A DNA stretch of 64,000 bases from Ctena decussata (Eukaryota; Mollusca; Bivalvia; Lucinida; Lucinidae): contig OZ022506.1 of the NCBI GenBank assembly GCA_963989385.1, forward strand, positions 11,799,841 through 11,863,840. Reading direction: 5' to 3'. The position numbers were made by a program, and so were the translations under genes. Below, one piece after another: positions 22,601 to 28,916 of this stretch. Below the pieces are notes generated by a model, which was given only the letters and a program-made list of their open reading frames with translations, was not told the origin of the DNA and searched no databases. Position 1 is the stretch's first letter, and the number at the start of each line of letters is the position of its first letter.

Positions 22601-23365
22601 ATGCGTGGAATGCCAGTGACAGACTTGAATGGGGGTGGGGGTAGTCGCCCCACCTCTGAGCACAGTCTTGCCAGTCATAGGAGTAAAAATTCTAGTTCAG
22701 CACCACATAAACCTAAAAGACAAATGCTTCCAAATGGGCATCCACCCAATTCCAATCTTAACACTGCTGTTCCATTAAAGCCATTAAAACATAATTATGA
22801 AAAGAAACAGTTTTTGACTTTAGAAGAAGTAGACAGGCTGAACTCACGGCCAAGAGAGAGTCCAGCCAGTTTAATGGAAGCTTTTTCATCGTCAAGTGAA
22901 AATAATACACGAAAAGTGAAAAGACCATTCCAGCAGTATCCGGACACTAGTGGGCTTCTTGAACCGCCGGAATCTAGCTCAGAGGATAGTGCAAATGATT
23001 CTTTTACTTGCTCAGAGTTTGAAGACGATAAGCCCAGGAATGACTTTGATCCACATCATCGAATATTCTCTAATCTAGCAGAAGTGGAGAATGAAAACGA
23101 TGATGCAGCATATAATAATAAGTCTTTCAGAACTGATGGTTTAGATTCTGCAGGGAATTCATTCTCAAGTAATGTGGTTTCTTCCGATGAAGGGCAAGCA
23201 AAACCTTCAAATATGGCATTTAACTGGGATGATTTGTTAAACTGGGGACCCAAGTTTGAAAAACTGGTAGGGGTTTTTACCGATATAGCATTACTACCTG
23301 ATGGGGAGGATGGGGCATTTGAAGAAACGGCTGGTAAATTGCCTGATAAGGAAGAATATGTGTGA
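2012..23365 (+). CDS. FAT4: Fat4/Fat-class giant protocadherin, C-terminal 2,588 residues (13 exons, 5' end outside window)
   Basis: This is a single-pass adhesion receptor of the Fat cadherin family. In animals such proteins act at cell contacts in planar polarity and Hippo-pathway growth control, with Dachsous as usual partner (family knowledge). The exons are 2012-2198, 2772-3022, 3891-4069, 4952-5566, 6369-7141, 8759-8850, 10100-11473, 11997-13738, 15131-15234, 18727-19037, 19912-20123, 21012-21126 and 21552-23365; all junctions are GT-AG and the frame stays open throughout. Counting from the first full codon: cadherin repeats to about residue 1340, a linker, EGFs at about 1473-1644, laminin-G 1 at 1647-1840, EGF at 1840-1875, laminin-G 2 at 1876-2075, a half EGF at 2076-2098, a membrane helix at 2104-2126 and a cytoplasmic tail at 2127-2588. 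Two laminin-G domains point to the Fat4/Fat branch; Dachsous lacks EGF and laminin-G, and Fat1-3 have one laminin-G. Family members are near 5,000 residues, so roughly half lies upstream. Confidence 0.85.
2423..2640 (+). mobile_element. Possible tRNA-derived SINE head with MITE-like tail
   Basis: CAGTGGATAACACATTAGAC followed by CAATCCAGGGGTCACAGG and TTTGATGG resembles a tRNA A-box/anticodon arm and a decayed B-box. The downstream part (2560-2640) has the CCAGGGAGGCAAACAGAAAG motif shared with many elements in this window. The assignment is tentative. Confidence 0.35.
2772..3022 (+). CDS. FAT4: Exon 2: cadherin repeat, contains LDRED and DINDNAPEF
   Basis: The acceptor TTGCAG ends at 2771 and the donor is GTAAAA at 3023. 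It carries the GRLDRED and DINDNAPEF motifs that define the middle and the end of a cadherin repeat, then begins the next repeat. It leaves one base of a glycine codon that exon 3 completes. Confidence 0.85.
3095..3304. mobile_element. piggyBac-type MITE (TTAA-flanked), copy 1
   Basis: The 210-bp element starts TTAACCCTTAATGCGCCAA and ends TTGGCGCTTTAAGGGTTAA, so CCC...GGG ends sit between TTAA duplications as in piggyBac elements. The core is an inverted pair around AGATGAGGTGGCTCATTATG, with CAAACAGTGTAGAT arms. Copies 2 and 3 are at 19213 and 31147. Confidence 0.8.
3891..4069 (+). CDS. FAT4: Exon 3: cadherin repeat, central part
   Basis: The acceptor TTTACAG ends at 3890 and the donor AAG|GTCAGT is at 4070. 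The reading is GSFITGVTAIDTDIGDNG to VVQAEDK, a typical cadherin stretch. It ends in phase 0, in frame with exon 4, where AEDK joins GNPP in the usual cadherin way. Confidence 0.85.
4133..4349. mobile_element. TA-flanked palindromic MITE with GATATCTC arms
   Basis: Ends TATAGTCAGCTCTTGATATC and GATATCGAGAGTTGACTGTA are imperfect inverted repeats with TA borders. A second copy lies at 26822-27025. It is located just inside the intron after exon 3. Confidence 0.7.
4380..4640. mobile_element. MITE of the AAAGAATTTGCTCC / AGGAAGTCAC family
   Basis: Contains inverted halves with the recurring strings GTGACTTCCTGTTT and AAATTCTTTCCTTTAAGA. The right end CATTCACCTTAA recurs in other copies (for example 28675-28916). 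Confidence 0.55.
4952..5566 (+). CDS. FAT4: Exon 4: end of one cadherin repeat, one complete repeat, most of the next
   Basis: The acceptor TTTTCAG ends at 4951 and the donor GTAAGT is at 5567; the exon is in phase 0 at both ends. It includes VEDKNDNWPRF, EAEDIDSGENG and SLDRETVAVYSL. The repeat starting near 5030 is weak: its boundary reads TIPGTVPVF instead of DxNDNxPxF, so calcium co-ordination between those two repeats is probably reduced. Confidence 0.85.
5600..5870. mobile_element. Composite MITE with central hairpin of the GATCAGACTGCTCC family
   Basis: The outer parts match the TATTGGGACACCTAAA family. The centre (5733-5796) is a near-perfect hairpin AGTGTAGACCCTGATCAGAC / GGAGCAGTCTGATTTGGG. 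The same hairpin occurs at 11863, 16603 and 17877. Confidence 0.6.
6369..7141 (+). CDS. FAT4: Exon 5: cadherin repeats 4 (end), 5, 6 and start of 7
   Basis: The acceptor TTTTGCAG ends at 6368 and the donor is GTTAGT at 7142. It contains LDVNDNSPIF, SDVNDNSPIL and the divergent VDFNNHPPIF boundary. The repeat ending in NNHPP lacks the canonical calcium-binding aspartates. The exon leaves two bases of an arginine codon; the junction reads VVARDEADFG, a normal cadherin motif. Confidence 0.85.
7161..7362. mobile_element. Palindromic MITE, CAGAGCTCTAGATAAG family (well preserved)
   Basis: Ends CAGAGCTCTAGATAAGAGGG and CCCTCTTATCTAGGGCTCTG; the centre GTGACCCCTCATCTGAACC / GGTTCAGATGAGGGGTCAC is an almost perfect inverted pair. 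It starts 20 bp after the exon 5 donor. Confidence 0.75.
7541..7808. mobile_element. MITE with TATTTATTTGATTATAAGATGGG ends and internal poly-A
   Basis: The left end TTTATTTGATTATAAGATGG is mirrored by CATCTTATAGCTGAATAAA at 7784-7804. It contains a run of about 31 adenines at 7588-7618 and a hairpin ATCCATCT / AGATGGAT. A related copy is at 41755-42029. Confidence 0.6.
7935..8085 (-). mobile_element. Core-less relative of the tandem-core element at 56 kb
   Basis: One end has TCTCACCTGCGAAGCAGCAG and a hairpin to GCGAGACA; the other has CAGGCGAGACACCGCATTCC and GGAATTCTTGTTA. Both ends match the ends of the array element at 56009-57570 (TCGCACCTGC and GGTGCGACATAGCATTCTGC), but the tandem core and microsatellite are missing. 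Confidence 0.55.
8336..8707. mobile_element. Possible hAT-type MITE with CAGGGCCGGATCCAG ends
   Basis: The left end CAGCCCCGAATCCAG and the complement of the right end, CAGGGCCGGATCCAG, match imperfectly. The interior contains a hairpin ATTCTAATGAGAT / ATATCATTAGAAT. No clear 8-bp target duplication was found. Confidence 0.4.
8759..8850 (+). CDS. FAT4: Exon 6: short 92-nt cadherin exon
   Basis: The acceptor TTTTCCAG ends at 8758 and the donor GTAGTT at 8851. It encodes DEADFGQNAQVEYFLTGG through DRFSG. It is too short to stand out as an open frame, but it exactly bridges exon 5 (phase 2) and exon 7 (phase 1) and supplies the missing middle strands of the repeat, so it is well supported. Confidence 0.82.
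8929..9365 (-). mobile_element. Non-LTR retrotransposon remnant, C-terminal part of the polyprotein
   Basis: On the minus strand the translation reads YSTCVRSVMLHAAETWAMKM, then LNRLRRNDRAMIR, a TGA, and after it MRWFGHVERS with GRPRKTWDEVL. This is the well-known C-terminal region downstream of reverse transcriptase in many LINEs. It is truncated at both ends with one stop in the readable frame, so dead. It lies in the intron between exons 6 and 7. Confidence 0.8.
9590..9662 (-). mobile_element. tRNA-like SINE fragment
   Basis: On the minus strand TGGCCAAGTGATTAGAGGTG serves as an A-box and CACAGGTTCTAATCCCC as a B-box, at tRNA-like spacing. No acceptor-stem pairing is evident, so a SINE head is more likely than a tRNA gene. 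Confidence 0.5.
10100..11473 (+). CDS. FAT4: Exon 7: cadherin repeats 7 (end) to 11
   Basis: The acceptor TTTTTCCAG ends at 10099 and the donor GTAGGT at 11474. It encodes about 458 residues with SDVNDNDPVF, TGVNEYIPRF and QDANDPPVF repeat ends and LDYE/LDRE motifs. Two boundaries (ITGRNNYAPVF and TGVNEYIPRF) are non-canonical, so the ectodomain alternates calcium-rigid and probably flexible linkers. Confidence 0.88.
11530..11930. mobile_element. Degenerate MITE fragments and GATCAGACTGCTCC-type hairpin in intron 7
   Basis: 11545-11600 carries the GTAAATTATTTCTTTTAAGA piece of the AAAGAATTTGCTCC family. 11863-11928 is a worn copy of the hairpin family, with CAGCAGACTGCTG and GGAGCAGTCTGATCTGGATC. 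Nothing coding was seen. Confidence 0.45.
11997..13738 (+). CDS. FAT4: Exon 8: last cadherin repeats, linker, four EGF domains, start of laminin-G 1
   Basis: The acceptor CTATTTCAG ends at 11996 and the donor AAT|GTAAGT at 13739. In order: DDINDNGPEL boundary, cadherin repeat 12 ending LDVNDNAPTP, a degenerate last repeat, a linker of about 100 residues, then EGF 1 (from DCSSTACKNNGEC, with a long serine-rich loop before its last cysteines), EGF 2 (SPCGDTYCQNGGDC), EGF 3 of calcium-binding type (DVNECDIGICRNEARC) and EGF 4 (YCKNRTCERGTC). The laminin-G fold starts at about 13466. Confidence 0.9.
13801..14240. mobile_element. Two hairpin MITEs in intron 8
   Basis: 13801-13874 is a degenerate GACTGCTCC hairpin. 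13965-14026 is a strong hairpin, TTGCTGAAAAAATG and AGGAGCTTTTGCA against its complement, with a related copy at 36765-36832. A third partial arm is at about 14205-14240. Confidence 0.55.
14447..14531 (-). mobile_element. tRNA-derived SINE head
   Basis: The minus strand reads GGAGCCCCAGTAGCTCAGTG with A-box TAGCTCAGTGG and B-box GGTTCAATTCC about 50 bp apart. Good promoter boxes but no cloverleaf ends, hence a SINE. Confidence 0.65.
15131..15234 (+). CDS. FAT4: Exon 9: 104-nt laminin-G 1 exon
   Basis: The acceptor GCCTTACAG ends at 15130 and the donor GTAAGT at 15235. It encodes MSRVWVEDCPEDGGECEECQ and the next 14 residues, the cysteine-containing loop typical of Fat laminin-G domains before the LxIGG strand. 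The phases (0 in, 2 out) match the neighbours. The length is not a multiple of three, so skipping would break the frame. The flanking introns are 1.4 and 3.5 kb. Confidence 0.75.
15365..15985 (+). repeat. Minisatellite, about 76-bp unit, roughly seven copies
   Basis: The unit contains GCTTCCCATTGCAAAATATT, then ACTTCCCTTTGCCTCTCATT, then GCAAAGTATTGTTGATAAAG. Starts of clear copies are near 15613, 15689, 15765 and 15841; the first two units are longer and carry an inverted GGGAAGCAA/TTGCTTCCC pair. It lies wholly in intron 9. Confidence 0.85.
16540..16710. mobile_element. Hairpin MITE, GATCAGACTGCTCC family
   Basis: 16603-16669 is an almost perfect 67-nt hairpin with arms GCAAACTGTGCTGAACCTG and CTGGGTCTACACAGTTTGC around CTCCTAAGGAG, within a weakly inverted flank. 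Confidence 0.65.
17028..17372. mobile_element. MITE with ATACGCGGTAATTTTCGCGG ends and a perfect 70-bp central palindrome
   Basis: The ends ATATACGCGGTAATTTTCGC and AAAATTATCGCGTATACGGT are inverted. The centre, 17131-17200, is a mismatch-free palindrome pivoting on GCGGCCGC. There is no coding capacity. Confidence 0.75.
17877..17943. mobile_element. Hairpin MITE core, GATCAGACTGCTCC family
   Basis: 67-nt hairpin with GCAAACAGTGTAGACCCAG and CTGGGTCTGTACTGTTTGC arms, one or two mismatches. The third such hairpin in about 4 kb of introns 8 and 9. Confidence 0.7.
18727..19037 (+). CDS. FAT4: Exon 10: end of laminin-G 1 and EGF 5
   Basis: The acceptor TTGTGTAG ends at 18726 and the donor GTATGG at 19038. 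It carries LTIGGVQDI, then DFVGCVQSFVINGQ, the closing strands and cysteine of laminin-G 1, and an EGF with DVCQSWNCKNSGTC and CRCTSQYTGVKC. The non-G base at donor position +5/+6 makes the donor a little weak, but the phase-1 junction to exon 11 is exact. Confidence 0.85.
19213..19414. mobile_element. piggyBac-type MITE, copy 2
   Basis: TTAA-bordered, beginning TTAACTCTTTAAGCACCAA and ending GGGGCTTAACGTGTTAA. The core shares ATATTGAGAATTC, GGGCAAACAGTGTAGAT and the ATGAGGCAGCTCATTATGAG hairpin with copy 1. Confidence 0.75.
19676..19878. mobile_element. Palindromic MITE, CAGAGCTCTAGATAAG family, next to exon 11 acceptor
   Basis: The left end is CAGTGCTTCAGATAAGAAGG; the core has TTTAGAACCCTCTCAAAGAC and GTTCTAATGGGGGGTCACAG arms. 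The right end is worn and stops about 35 bp before exon 11. Confidence 0.6.
19912..20123 (+). CDS. FAT4: Exon 11: N-terminal half of laminin-G 2
   Basis: The acceptor TTTTTACAG ends at 19911 and the donor GTGAGT at 20124. It starts by completing a glutamate codon and reads VLPYGFSPDTMVIIKPRE, then RRRR and FIRFRTQKSQGLLLFTS, the classic beta strands of a laminin-G domain. It ends in phase 0 after NVIA, so either copy of the next exon can follow. A palindromic MITE ends only some 35 bp before this acceptor. Confidence 0.85.
20229..20475 (+). mobile_element. tRNA-related SINE-like element in intron 11
   Basis: GGGGCCCCAGTAGTTCAGTG gives an A-box; GGTTCGATTGC at 20321 is a B-box-like string but lies too far away, so the head is rearranged. 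The tail has TCTATCCATCCATC at its end. Confidence 0.45.
20649..20852. mobile_element. Palindromic MITE, CAGAGCTCTAGATAAG family, 17 bp before the duplicated exon
   Basis: Ends CAGAGCTCCAGATAAGAG and CTTCTTATCTGGAGCACTG; the core GACCCCTCATTAGAACCGTC / GACGGTTCTAATGATGGGTC is a strong hairpin. It occupies most of the space between exon 11 and exon 12a. Confidence 0.75.
20870..20980 (+). pseudogene. Duplicate copy of the laminin-G 2 exon (12a), normal donor lost
   Basis: The segment from the acceptor TGATTTCAG (ending 20869) through GEWHNVTVT is a near copy of exon 12 at 21012. The translations match over about 36 residues except two conservative changes and one inserted arginine; most other differences are synonymous. 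Where the downstream copy has ATTACAG|GTTTGT, this copy runs into GTTATTAAC and an in-frame TAG at 20990-20992, and no donor of the phase needed by exon 13 is present. A GTGAGT at 20897 could act as a donor and would give an in-frame 27-nt micro-exon spliced to 21012. It is probably a decaying duplicate, less likely an alternative exon or a collapsed-haplotype artefact. Confidence 0.7.
21012..21126 (+). CDS. FAT4: Exon 12 (12b): laminin-G 2, central strands
   Basis: The acceptor TTAATTTCAG ends at 21011 and the donor GTTTGT at 21127. It encodes VVDGQLHFSVSQYGRIST and VSDGEWHNVTVTIT, the strands around the conserved DGxWH motif of laminin-G. The exit phase of 1 fits exon 13, giving TITATEVILNLDG. 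Of the two tandem copies, this one has both usable splice sites. Confidence 0.85.
21552..23365 (+). CDS. FAT4: Exon 13: end of laminin-G 2, half EGF, membrane helix, whole cytoplasmic domain, stop
   Basis: The acceptor CTCTTTCAG ends at 21551. Laminin-G 2 closes with LSLGGANGS and FHGCISKLKLDG. A short NPCDGRQC cysteine segment follows, then a hydrophobic helix at 21908-21976 (GIIVVIVFFIVLII and onward) stopped by FRYRRQH. The tail of about 460 residues is serine/asparagine-rich with a histidine-rich stretch and SPN/SPR clusters, like the disordered Fat4 tail. Near the end, FNWDDLLNWGPKFEKL with VFTDIALLPD resembles the tail block shared, from memory, by Fat4, Dachsous and classical cadherins. 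The protein ends EEYV, a possible short C-terminal interaction motif. All of the intracellular domain is in one exon. Confidence 0.9.
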
Positions 23366-23822
23366 TAACACTCAGGAATTTCATGCCACTATAGTACAGC
23401 AGTGGCCCAGAACAGCAAAAATTTTGGTAAAAATTCTTTTGTACTTATATCTCTATAGAAACATGTAGTGGAACTTCGTTAAAGGTGATGCTATTAAATG
23501 GGAAACTGCAACTGTATGTTTTTATGGAAAAATAAGAACACTATAAGAATTGTTTCTTTGCCAAAATTTTAGCTGAGCTGGAGATATGTAAAGGTGTGTT
23601 CAGGTGGGCAAGATTTCTTTGTCACAGTTCACATGCCCTATAATCTGTTTTCTCAAGATCTTTTCATTTCATGACAGATGTCTATATTATGATAGCTAAT
23701 CAGTCTCATTGACATCATGGCTTGACATGATGTCACAGTTTAAGTTAGATGAAAATATGGAAACATGTCATGAAATGAAATTTTGCAACAGGCAATTGTA
23801 TCACAGGAAAATTTGATACATT

Positions 23823-23916
23823 CTCAAACTCAAAATAAAGCACACTGATTGGCTGCTTCTGAGCACATGCTCATGCTCAGAAGCAGCCAATCAGTGTGCT
23901 TTATTTTGAGCTTGAG
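23823..23916. repeat. Long hairpin in the 3' UTR region (AATAAAGCACACTGATTGGC family)
   Basis: Arms of about 43 bp with a single mismatch region, CTCAAACTCAAAATAAAGCA and its complement, and a loop of about 8 nt. The same arms are at 32871-32943. One arm contains AATAAA. Confidence 0.8.
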
Positions 23917-24070
23917 ATTATTCTTAAGTTTTATAATCTCAAACCCAGATTACAGGGTATGTGATGTGGCAAAGGAACTTTGCTTCTCTGAATACACATT
24001 AATACTGTGGAAAGATCATTGTAATATAAAAATCAAATCTAATGAATGCTCAAGCAAAGATTTTTCATTC

Positions 24071-24254
24071 AGAGCCCTATAGAAGGCAGGGTTTTGATGA
24101 TTATTTAAGGATAGTTTTTCTTGTATTTCTCCACAAATTTATACTGTTTCCATTTACAGAACTGGCTGGGTAAGCCAGTACAAATGATGTTTTCTAAGAG
24201 AAATATTGAGCTACCCGAGAATTATCATTATCACCCAGTCTTTTCTAGGGCTCT
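24071..24254. mobile_element. Palindromic MITE, CAGAGCTCTAGATAAG family
   Basis: Ends CAGAGCCCTATAGAAGG and CTTTTCTAGGGCTCTG; the interior is more divergent than in the intronic copies. Confidence 0.5.
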
Positions 24255-24824
24255 GTTTATGATGTGGTTATAGTACTAGATCTTAAGATGTACAGTGAAA
24301 ATGCTTGCAATATTATAAAAAAAAATCTATATTTTCATCTTCAGGTGTAAACTAAAATTTTTGCAGTTTTGGATTTACTTCTTGAGCAATAACAAACACT
24401 AAAGGAAACTATATGTTGCGATGATGCTGATGGTATCCCATGTTATGGTATCCCATGTTTGATGGAAAATTTGAAAAAAATTATATTTTATCAAACCAAA
24501 AGTGAGTTTTGCAATGATTACCATTGAAATGTGTATTGAAAAGATATATAGAAAAATTTAAAGATAAATATTTTTTTTCTTTTCTTTGCAAACAGAGTTT
24601 TAGAGGTTTTTTTTTTTTCTTAAATAAGAAATTTTATCATATGACGTCGCATCTGGGAGTGTAATAAAGCCATGCATTAAAAACGATAATCCACTAGTGG
24701 ATTAAATATGCAAATTACGTCGTAACGTTATACGCTGACGTCCATTAAAACGTCGCGTTTTCTAATGGCGAAATCGTGACATTCTAGAGCAAATTTTGCT
24801 AATAAAATGCGATTTTAGTGTCAT

Positions 24825-24998
24825 ATAATAAATAGAATCTTGCATTCGTGCTCCTGTATTATTGAATTTATTAAACTCGTTGGGGAAAACCGATAAGATG
24901 CTCGGCAAAGCCTCGCATCTTATCTTTTTCCCCAACTTGTTTAATAAATTCAATAATACATGAGCACTTATGTAAGATCCTCTATTTAGTAGATTATT
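24825..24998. mobile_element. Palindromic element with AGGATCTTACA ends
   Basis: Arms TAGAATCTTGCATTCGTGCT and TATTATTGAATTTATTAAAC pair with their complements up to 24984; the loop holds GATAAGATGCTCGGC. Upstream (24640-24780) is a CpG- and ACGTC-rich stretch unlike its surroundings. A comparable element is at 37673-37780. Confidence 0.6.
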
Positions 24999-25317
24999 TA
25001 TTAGATCTGACACTTTTTATTCTTGCCTTCCCATTTTGATGTCATTGTATATATAGTTGAATAAACTGTTAAGAATTATACCATCTGATTGTAAAATACT
25101 TTTAGCCCAAGGCTGTTTAGTTTTAAATGCCACGAAATATTGTTTTTGAAACAAACGCTGTTTACTTTTATATTTTGTTTTAAATGTATTTTCCCCCTTC
25201 TAACTAGTTAACTAAGGTTTTAAAGCATCAATATTTTTATTTTCTATTTTTTTCAACCATGAGAGCTCCAGTTTAGTGGATTTTAACCAGTTCATAGTCA
25301 AACTTATCAGAAATGTA

Positions 25318-25505
25318 TCAGAGCTCTAGATAAGAGGGAGTATTTAGTGATAATTAGGGACAATTTTTGCGAACTCTGCATAAAAATATATGCTGTGACC
25401 CGTCATCTGAACCGTCTCATTGAGACGGTTCAGATGAGGGGTCACAACATATGGTTTCAGTGAGAAATAAATTATCATCAAATACTCCCTCTTATCTAGA
25501 GCTCG
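25318..25505. mobile_element. Palindromic MITE, CAGAGCTCTAGATAAG family (well preserved)
   Basis: Ends CAGAGCTCTAGATAAGAGGG and CCCTCTTATCTAGAGCTCGG, with the GACCCGTCATCTGAACCGTC / GACGGTTCAGATGAGGGGTC core. The most palindromic copy of the family in the window. Confidence 0.75.
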
Positions 25506-25739
25506 GATGTATGAACTGCAAAAGGCCAGATACATATACAAAATTCAAAAATAGTGCAATGCCCATGTCTCATTTGAAGGACTTATACAAGGGGAAATGC
25601 AAATAGTGCAAACCCATATCAGGCTTCACCTCCAGAAGGTAAAAAAAAAGGTCAAACCAGAATTTTGATGATTCTGAATCACCCAGAAAGAGAAACAACT
25701 CCAGATTACCCAATAGTCAGTAGACTGGCGTGGATTTTT

Positions 25740-26600
25740 TTTTTTATTGATATTTTTATGGTCCCCATACAGACGTGACATTATTGCCCTTTATTAGAAC
25801 TGTCTTATTGAGGCAGTTTTAATGAGAGGCCACAGTGGATAGTCTTTAATGGAGACGAAACACAAATTACTGAAATATTTTCGTAACATATCCTACAGTA
25901 AATGGAGCTCTTTGTGTAATATAGGTGCTTTTTATATTCATTTTTTGGTGCTAGTCTCAGACTACTAACCAATAATTATATGATGTTAGTATAGAAATCA
26001 GAGGACCATTAAGGTGAAGTTTTTGTGATAATTTTGAGATAGTTTATGTTCGTTGGTCATGAAAATTATTGTTGTGACTACCCATTATAAACTTAGAATC
26101 ACTTTGCCACAGCAGTTTTATTGCTTGGTCACAGTGTATGTTTTCACAGAGAAATAAAAAATTCTGCTCACTCAACATATTTTATCATAAAACCCATCCC
26201 TAAATGGACCTCTGCTTTCAAAGTAGATATAATATGACAAATAATTACAGATGTTTGCTTGTCATTTTACAAACTTACAGTTTCATAAAAAGCAAGTCCC
26301 TTTCTTATTCCATTCTGTATTTTATGCATATCGAATTAAATTGATATTATCAGTATCTATGCCATGTGAAATAAGTTTATTACGAAGCTGGCTTATGCCT
26401 GGTGCAGGTCAGTGAATAAAAATAGCATGTTATATGTTTTCAAATAAAAGATATTTTTATGCAATATAAATGTGAAAGAATGAAAGTTTAGAGTTTGGAA
26501 TAGTTTAAAAAGTTTTATACATTCAAAGCTCGGATCAGTGTATGTCTGTTATGAAAAATTGCATTTTGTGACTTGATGTTAACTTCCAAGGTGCAACAGA
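25740..26600. mobile_element. Worn MITE fragments, nothing coding
   Basis: 25790-25835 (TTATTAGAACTGTCTTATTG against TTTTAATGAGAGGCCACAG) and 25996-26215 are degenerate members of the CAGAGCTC family. The rest is AT-rich DNA without recognisable features. Confidence 0.4.
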
Positions 26601-27025
26601 ACCTTTCAAAAAAAGTGTCTTCTCTTACAGGAAAGAGTTTGTAGTCCAGCAAATTCTTTTAAGAAGTGACCTCCCATCATTTTCGGAGGGTTTTGGCCTC
26701 CAGAGAAGCAAACAGTCAAAAGTGTTGTTTGCCTTTCTAGAAATGGCAGAAAAATGGAAAGGTGAATTCATAAACTGTAAGAGAAGATAGTTTACTGACA
26801 TAGAGGCAAATTCTTTTAGATTACAATCAACTCTTGATATCTCGAACACTGATATCTCAGTGACTCGTATATCATAAAATATAGTTTGGACTCAGTTCCA
26901 GTTTTTATTTACATTTCATCTCAACTACTGATATCTCAAAGTAAATTTTCTGGGACCGGAAAATTTACTTAGAATTATCAGTATTTTGGTGAACTTGTAG
27001 TTTGAGATATTGAGAGTTGACTGTA
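26600..27025. mobile_element. AAAGAATTTGCTCC-family MITE followed by TA-flanked GATATCTC MITE
   Basis: 26600-26790 has CAGCAAATTCTTTTAAGA, TTTTGGCCTCCAGAGAAGCA and AAATGGCAGAAA. 26822-27025 starts TACAATCAACTCTTGATATC and ends GATATTGAGAGTTGACTGTA, the second copy of the element at 4133. Confidence 0.6.
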
Positions 27026-28259
27026 GTTGCATCATGAATTCTAGCAGCTTCATACATATAGCTTTTCCATACCTTTGACTTTCATTCTATAAATGTAAAT
27101 GTTTTAATAAAATAGATAGTCCCTACAGTATTAAACATAGATTGTCATTGTTAATATGTTTGTAATTATATGTCTGTCTGTGCTTGTAATAGTAAAAATT
27201 TCAAAGCTGTAGTTAAGGGGAGTTACTGATGACCATGCTAGAAAAAAATGGTGAAACGGAAACTTACAACAAAATTATCATCAGAAATCCCTCCTTATCC
27301 ACAGCTTTGTTGATATTAGTATCTTCATTTACAGAAGTCAGGTGAAGTTGAAAGATCTGATTTTCTTTGTTTTTAAAGGTATTTATAAAAGGCTCCGGCT
27401 ACACTTAATTTGGGGATGATACATGAGATTTCTTATTGATACATATCCAGGCTTTGGACACCAGTTTTACAATGTAAAACTTTTAACAAACGAGTACATG
27501 TTTTCCTGGAAAATGAATTTCTTCTCTAATAAATGCTAGTGTTAAAGGAAAGAATTTGCACTTTAGCTACACAAATTTTTCCATTAAAATTACAGCCTTG
27601 TGAAAAGGGTGGCAAATATCAGGGTTATCCAAACACCTCAAGCTGTCTTTTTCCTTAAAATAAACAAATATATGGCATTTAAGTAGAATTACCACTCAAG
27701 GTGATTCTGATGAAATCTACATGACTGTGTTTTCAAGAACAAATATTTTGCATCCCAAGATTTCGTATGTTGGCAGATCTGGAATTTTTATATATTTTTT
27801 TTACTGTACATGTATTATATTTACTTATGCATCTGAGTAAATTGCTTTGCAAATGAAAACCAAGTATGCAATGTGAAAAATTCTTACGATTCACATATAT
27901 ATGTAATAACAAAACATGTAAACCTCAGCAATAACTTTTGGAATTTTTAAGTTAGGTAAGAACAACATCTTAATTTAAATGCTTTTAACTGATAGAATTA
28001 TTTTTATATCTACTGCAATGCCTGTGAAAAACATTTTTTTCTTCGGAATGCAAGGTTGAAATAAAATTTTTGACAAAATTTACATTTTTACATGTGTCAA
28101 AAGGTTAAAAGTGGAAATCAGTGAAATGTCATTATGTTGTTCATAAAACAGTTGTTTTGTTGAAGTGGGTTATTTAGCAGCATGCATTTATATTTATTTT
28201 GACTGAAATGTTTTGAGAATGATTTACACTGTATACTGTATCCTGGTTAACTATGTATA

Positions 28260-28465
28260 TACAAGGGCTGTTACGAAACGAAAAAAAGCTGTTACCAAAC
28301 GAAAAAAAGATAGTTACAAAAGGACCTAATGAAAAGGTTGTTTGGTAACTATGACTCTTTTTCGTTTCATGACAGCTCTGTTTTGTTTCGTAACATCCTT
28401 GAAAACATAGTTAACAGCTCTGTTTTGTTTCGTAACATCCTTGAAAACATAGTTAACATGACTGC
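28260..28465. mobile_element. MITE with GTTACGAAACGAAAAAAAG arms and internal tandem duplication
   Basis: The left arm has GGGCTGTTACGAAACGAAAA, repeated imperfectly; the right arm has CTGTTTTGTTTCGTAACATC, and the whole 43-bp string ending AAAACATAGTTAACA is present twice in tandem (about 28372-28415 and 28415-28458). Confidence 0.6.
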
Positions 28466-28674
28466 TGTATGAATTGGCATTTCGTTACCATTAATATGTT
28501 AATACAGATTTTAGTGTTTTTCATGACACAGTTTATCATTAACGGGATCATGAGGGTTTTCTTTGTAAAACAGGGTTTTATAAAAGGGTATATCTCTGTA
28601 AATCCTTTCAACTAAGTCTTAGAAACCTTGAAAGAGTGCAGGTTGGTCCTCTGTCCTTCACTGTATGCGCAGTT

Positions 28675-28916
28675 ACTAAGGTGAATGGATGCAGCTTCAT
28701 GTTTTTCTGCCATTTTTACAAAGGGAGATAAATATTGACTTCCTTTTTACTTCCCTGGCAGATGAAGCCCTTCCAAAGTGGGAACTACTCTTAAAGGGAA
28801 GAATTGGCTCCTAGGAAAGCAAATTCTTTGCTTTAAGAGTTGATCCCTATTGAGAAGGGAGCAGAATGAAACTGGCAGAGTTGCTTCCCTTGAAAGTGTA
28901 CCCATTCTCCTTAATT
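28675..28916. mobile_element. MITE of the AAAGAATTTGCTCC / AGGAAGTCAC family
   Basis: Ends TAAGGTGAATGGATGCA and CCCATTCTCCTTAA. The interior has GAATTGGCTCCTAGGAAAGC and its inverted partner AAATTCTTTGCTTTAAGAG. Other copies: 32690-32845, 33330-33595, 33865-34085, 36147-36345, 37381-37642, 38935-39095. Confidence 0.6.

Larger units (their letters stand above)
23366..28250 (+). other. 3' UTR and downstream region of the Fat4-like gene, no further exon seen
   Basis: AT-rich DNA after the stop at 23363-23365. AATAAA hexamers occur at about 23833 (inside a hairpin element), 24663 and 25061 and further on, but the true polyadenylation site cannot be chosen from sequence. The region contains the MITEs listed separately and otherwise no frame that looks coding. 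Confidence 0.5.

Noticed and set aside
2012..23365. Dachsous, classical or Fat1-3 type identity for the large gene
   Set aside because: Dachsous and classical vertebrate cadherins lack this EGF/laminin-G set, and Fat1-3 have one laminin-G domain; here LamG-EGF-LamG precedes the membrane helix.
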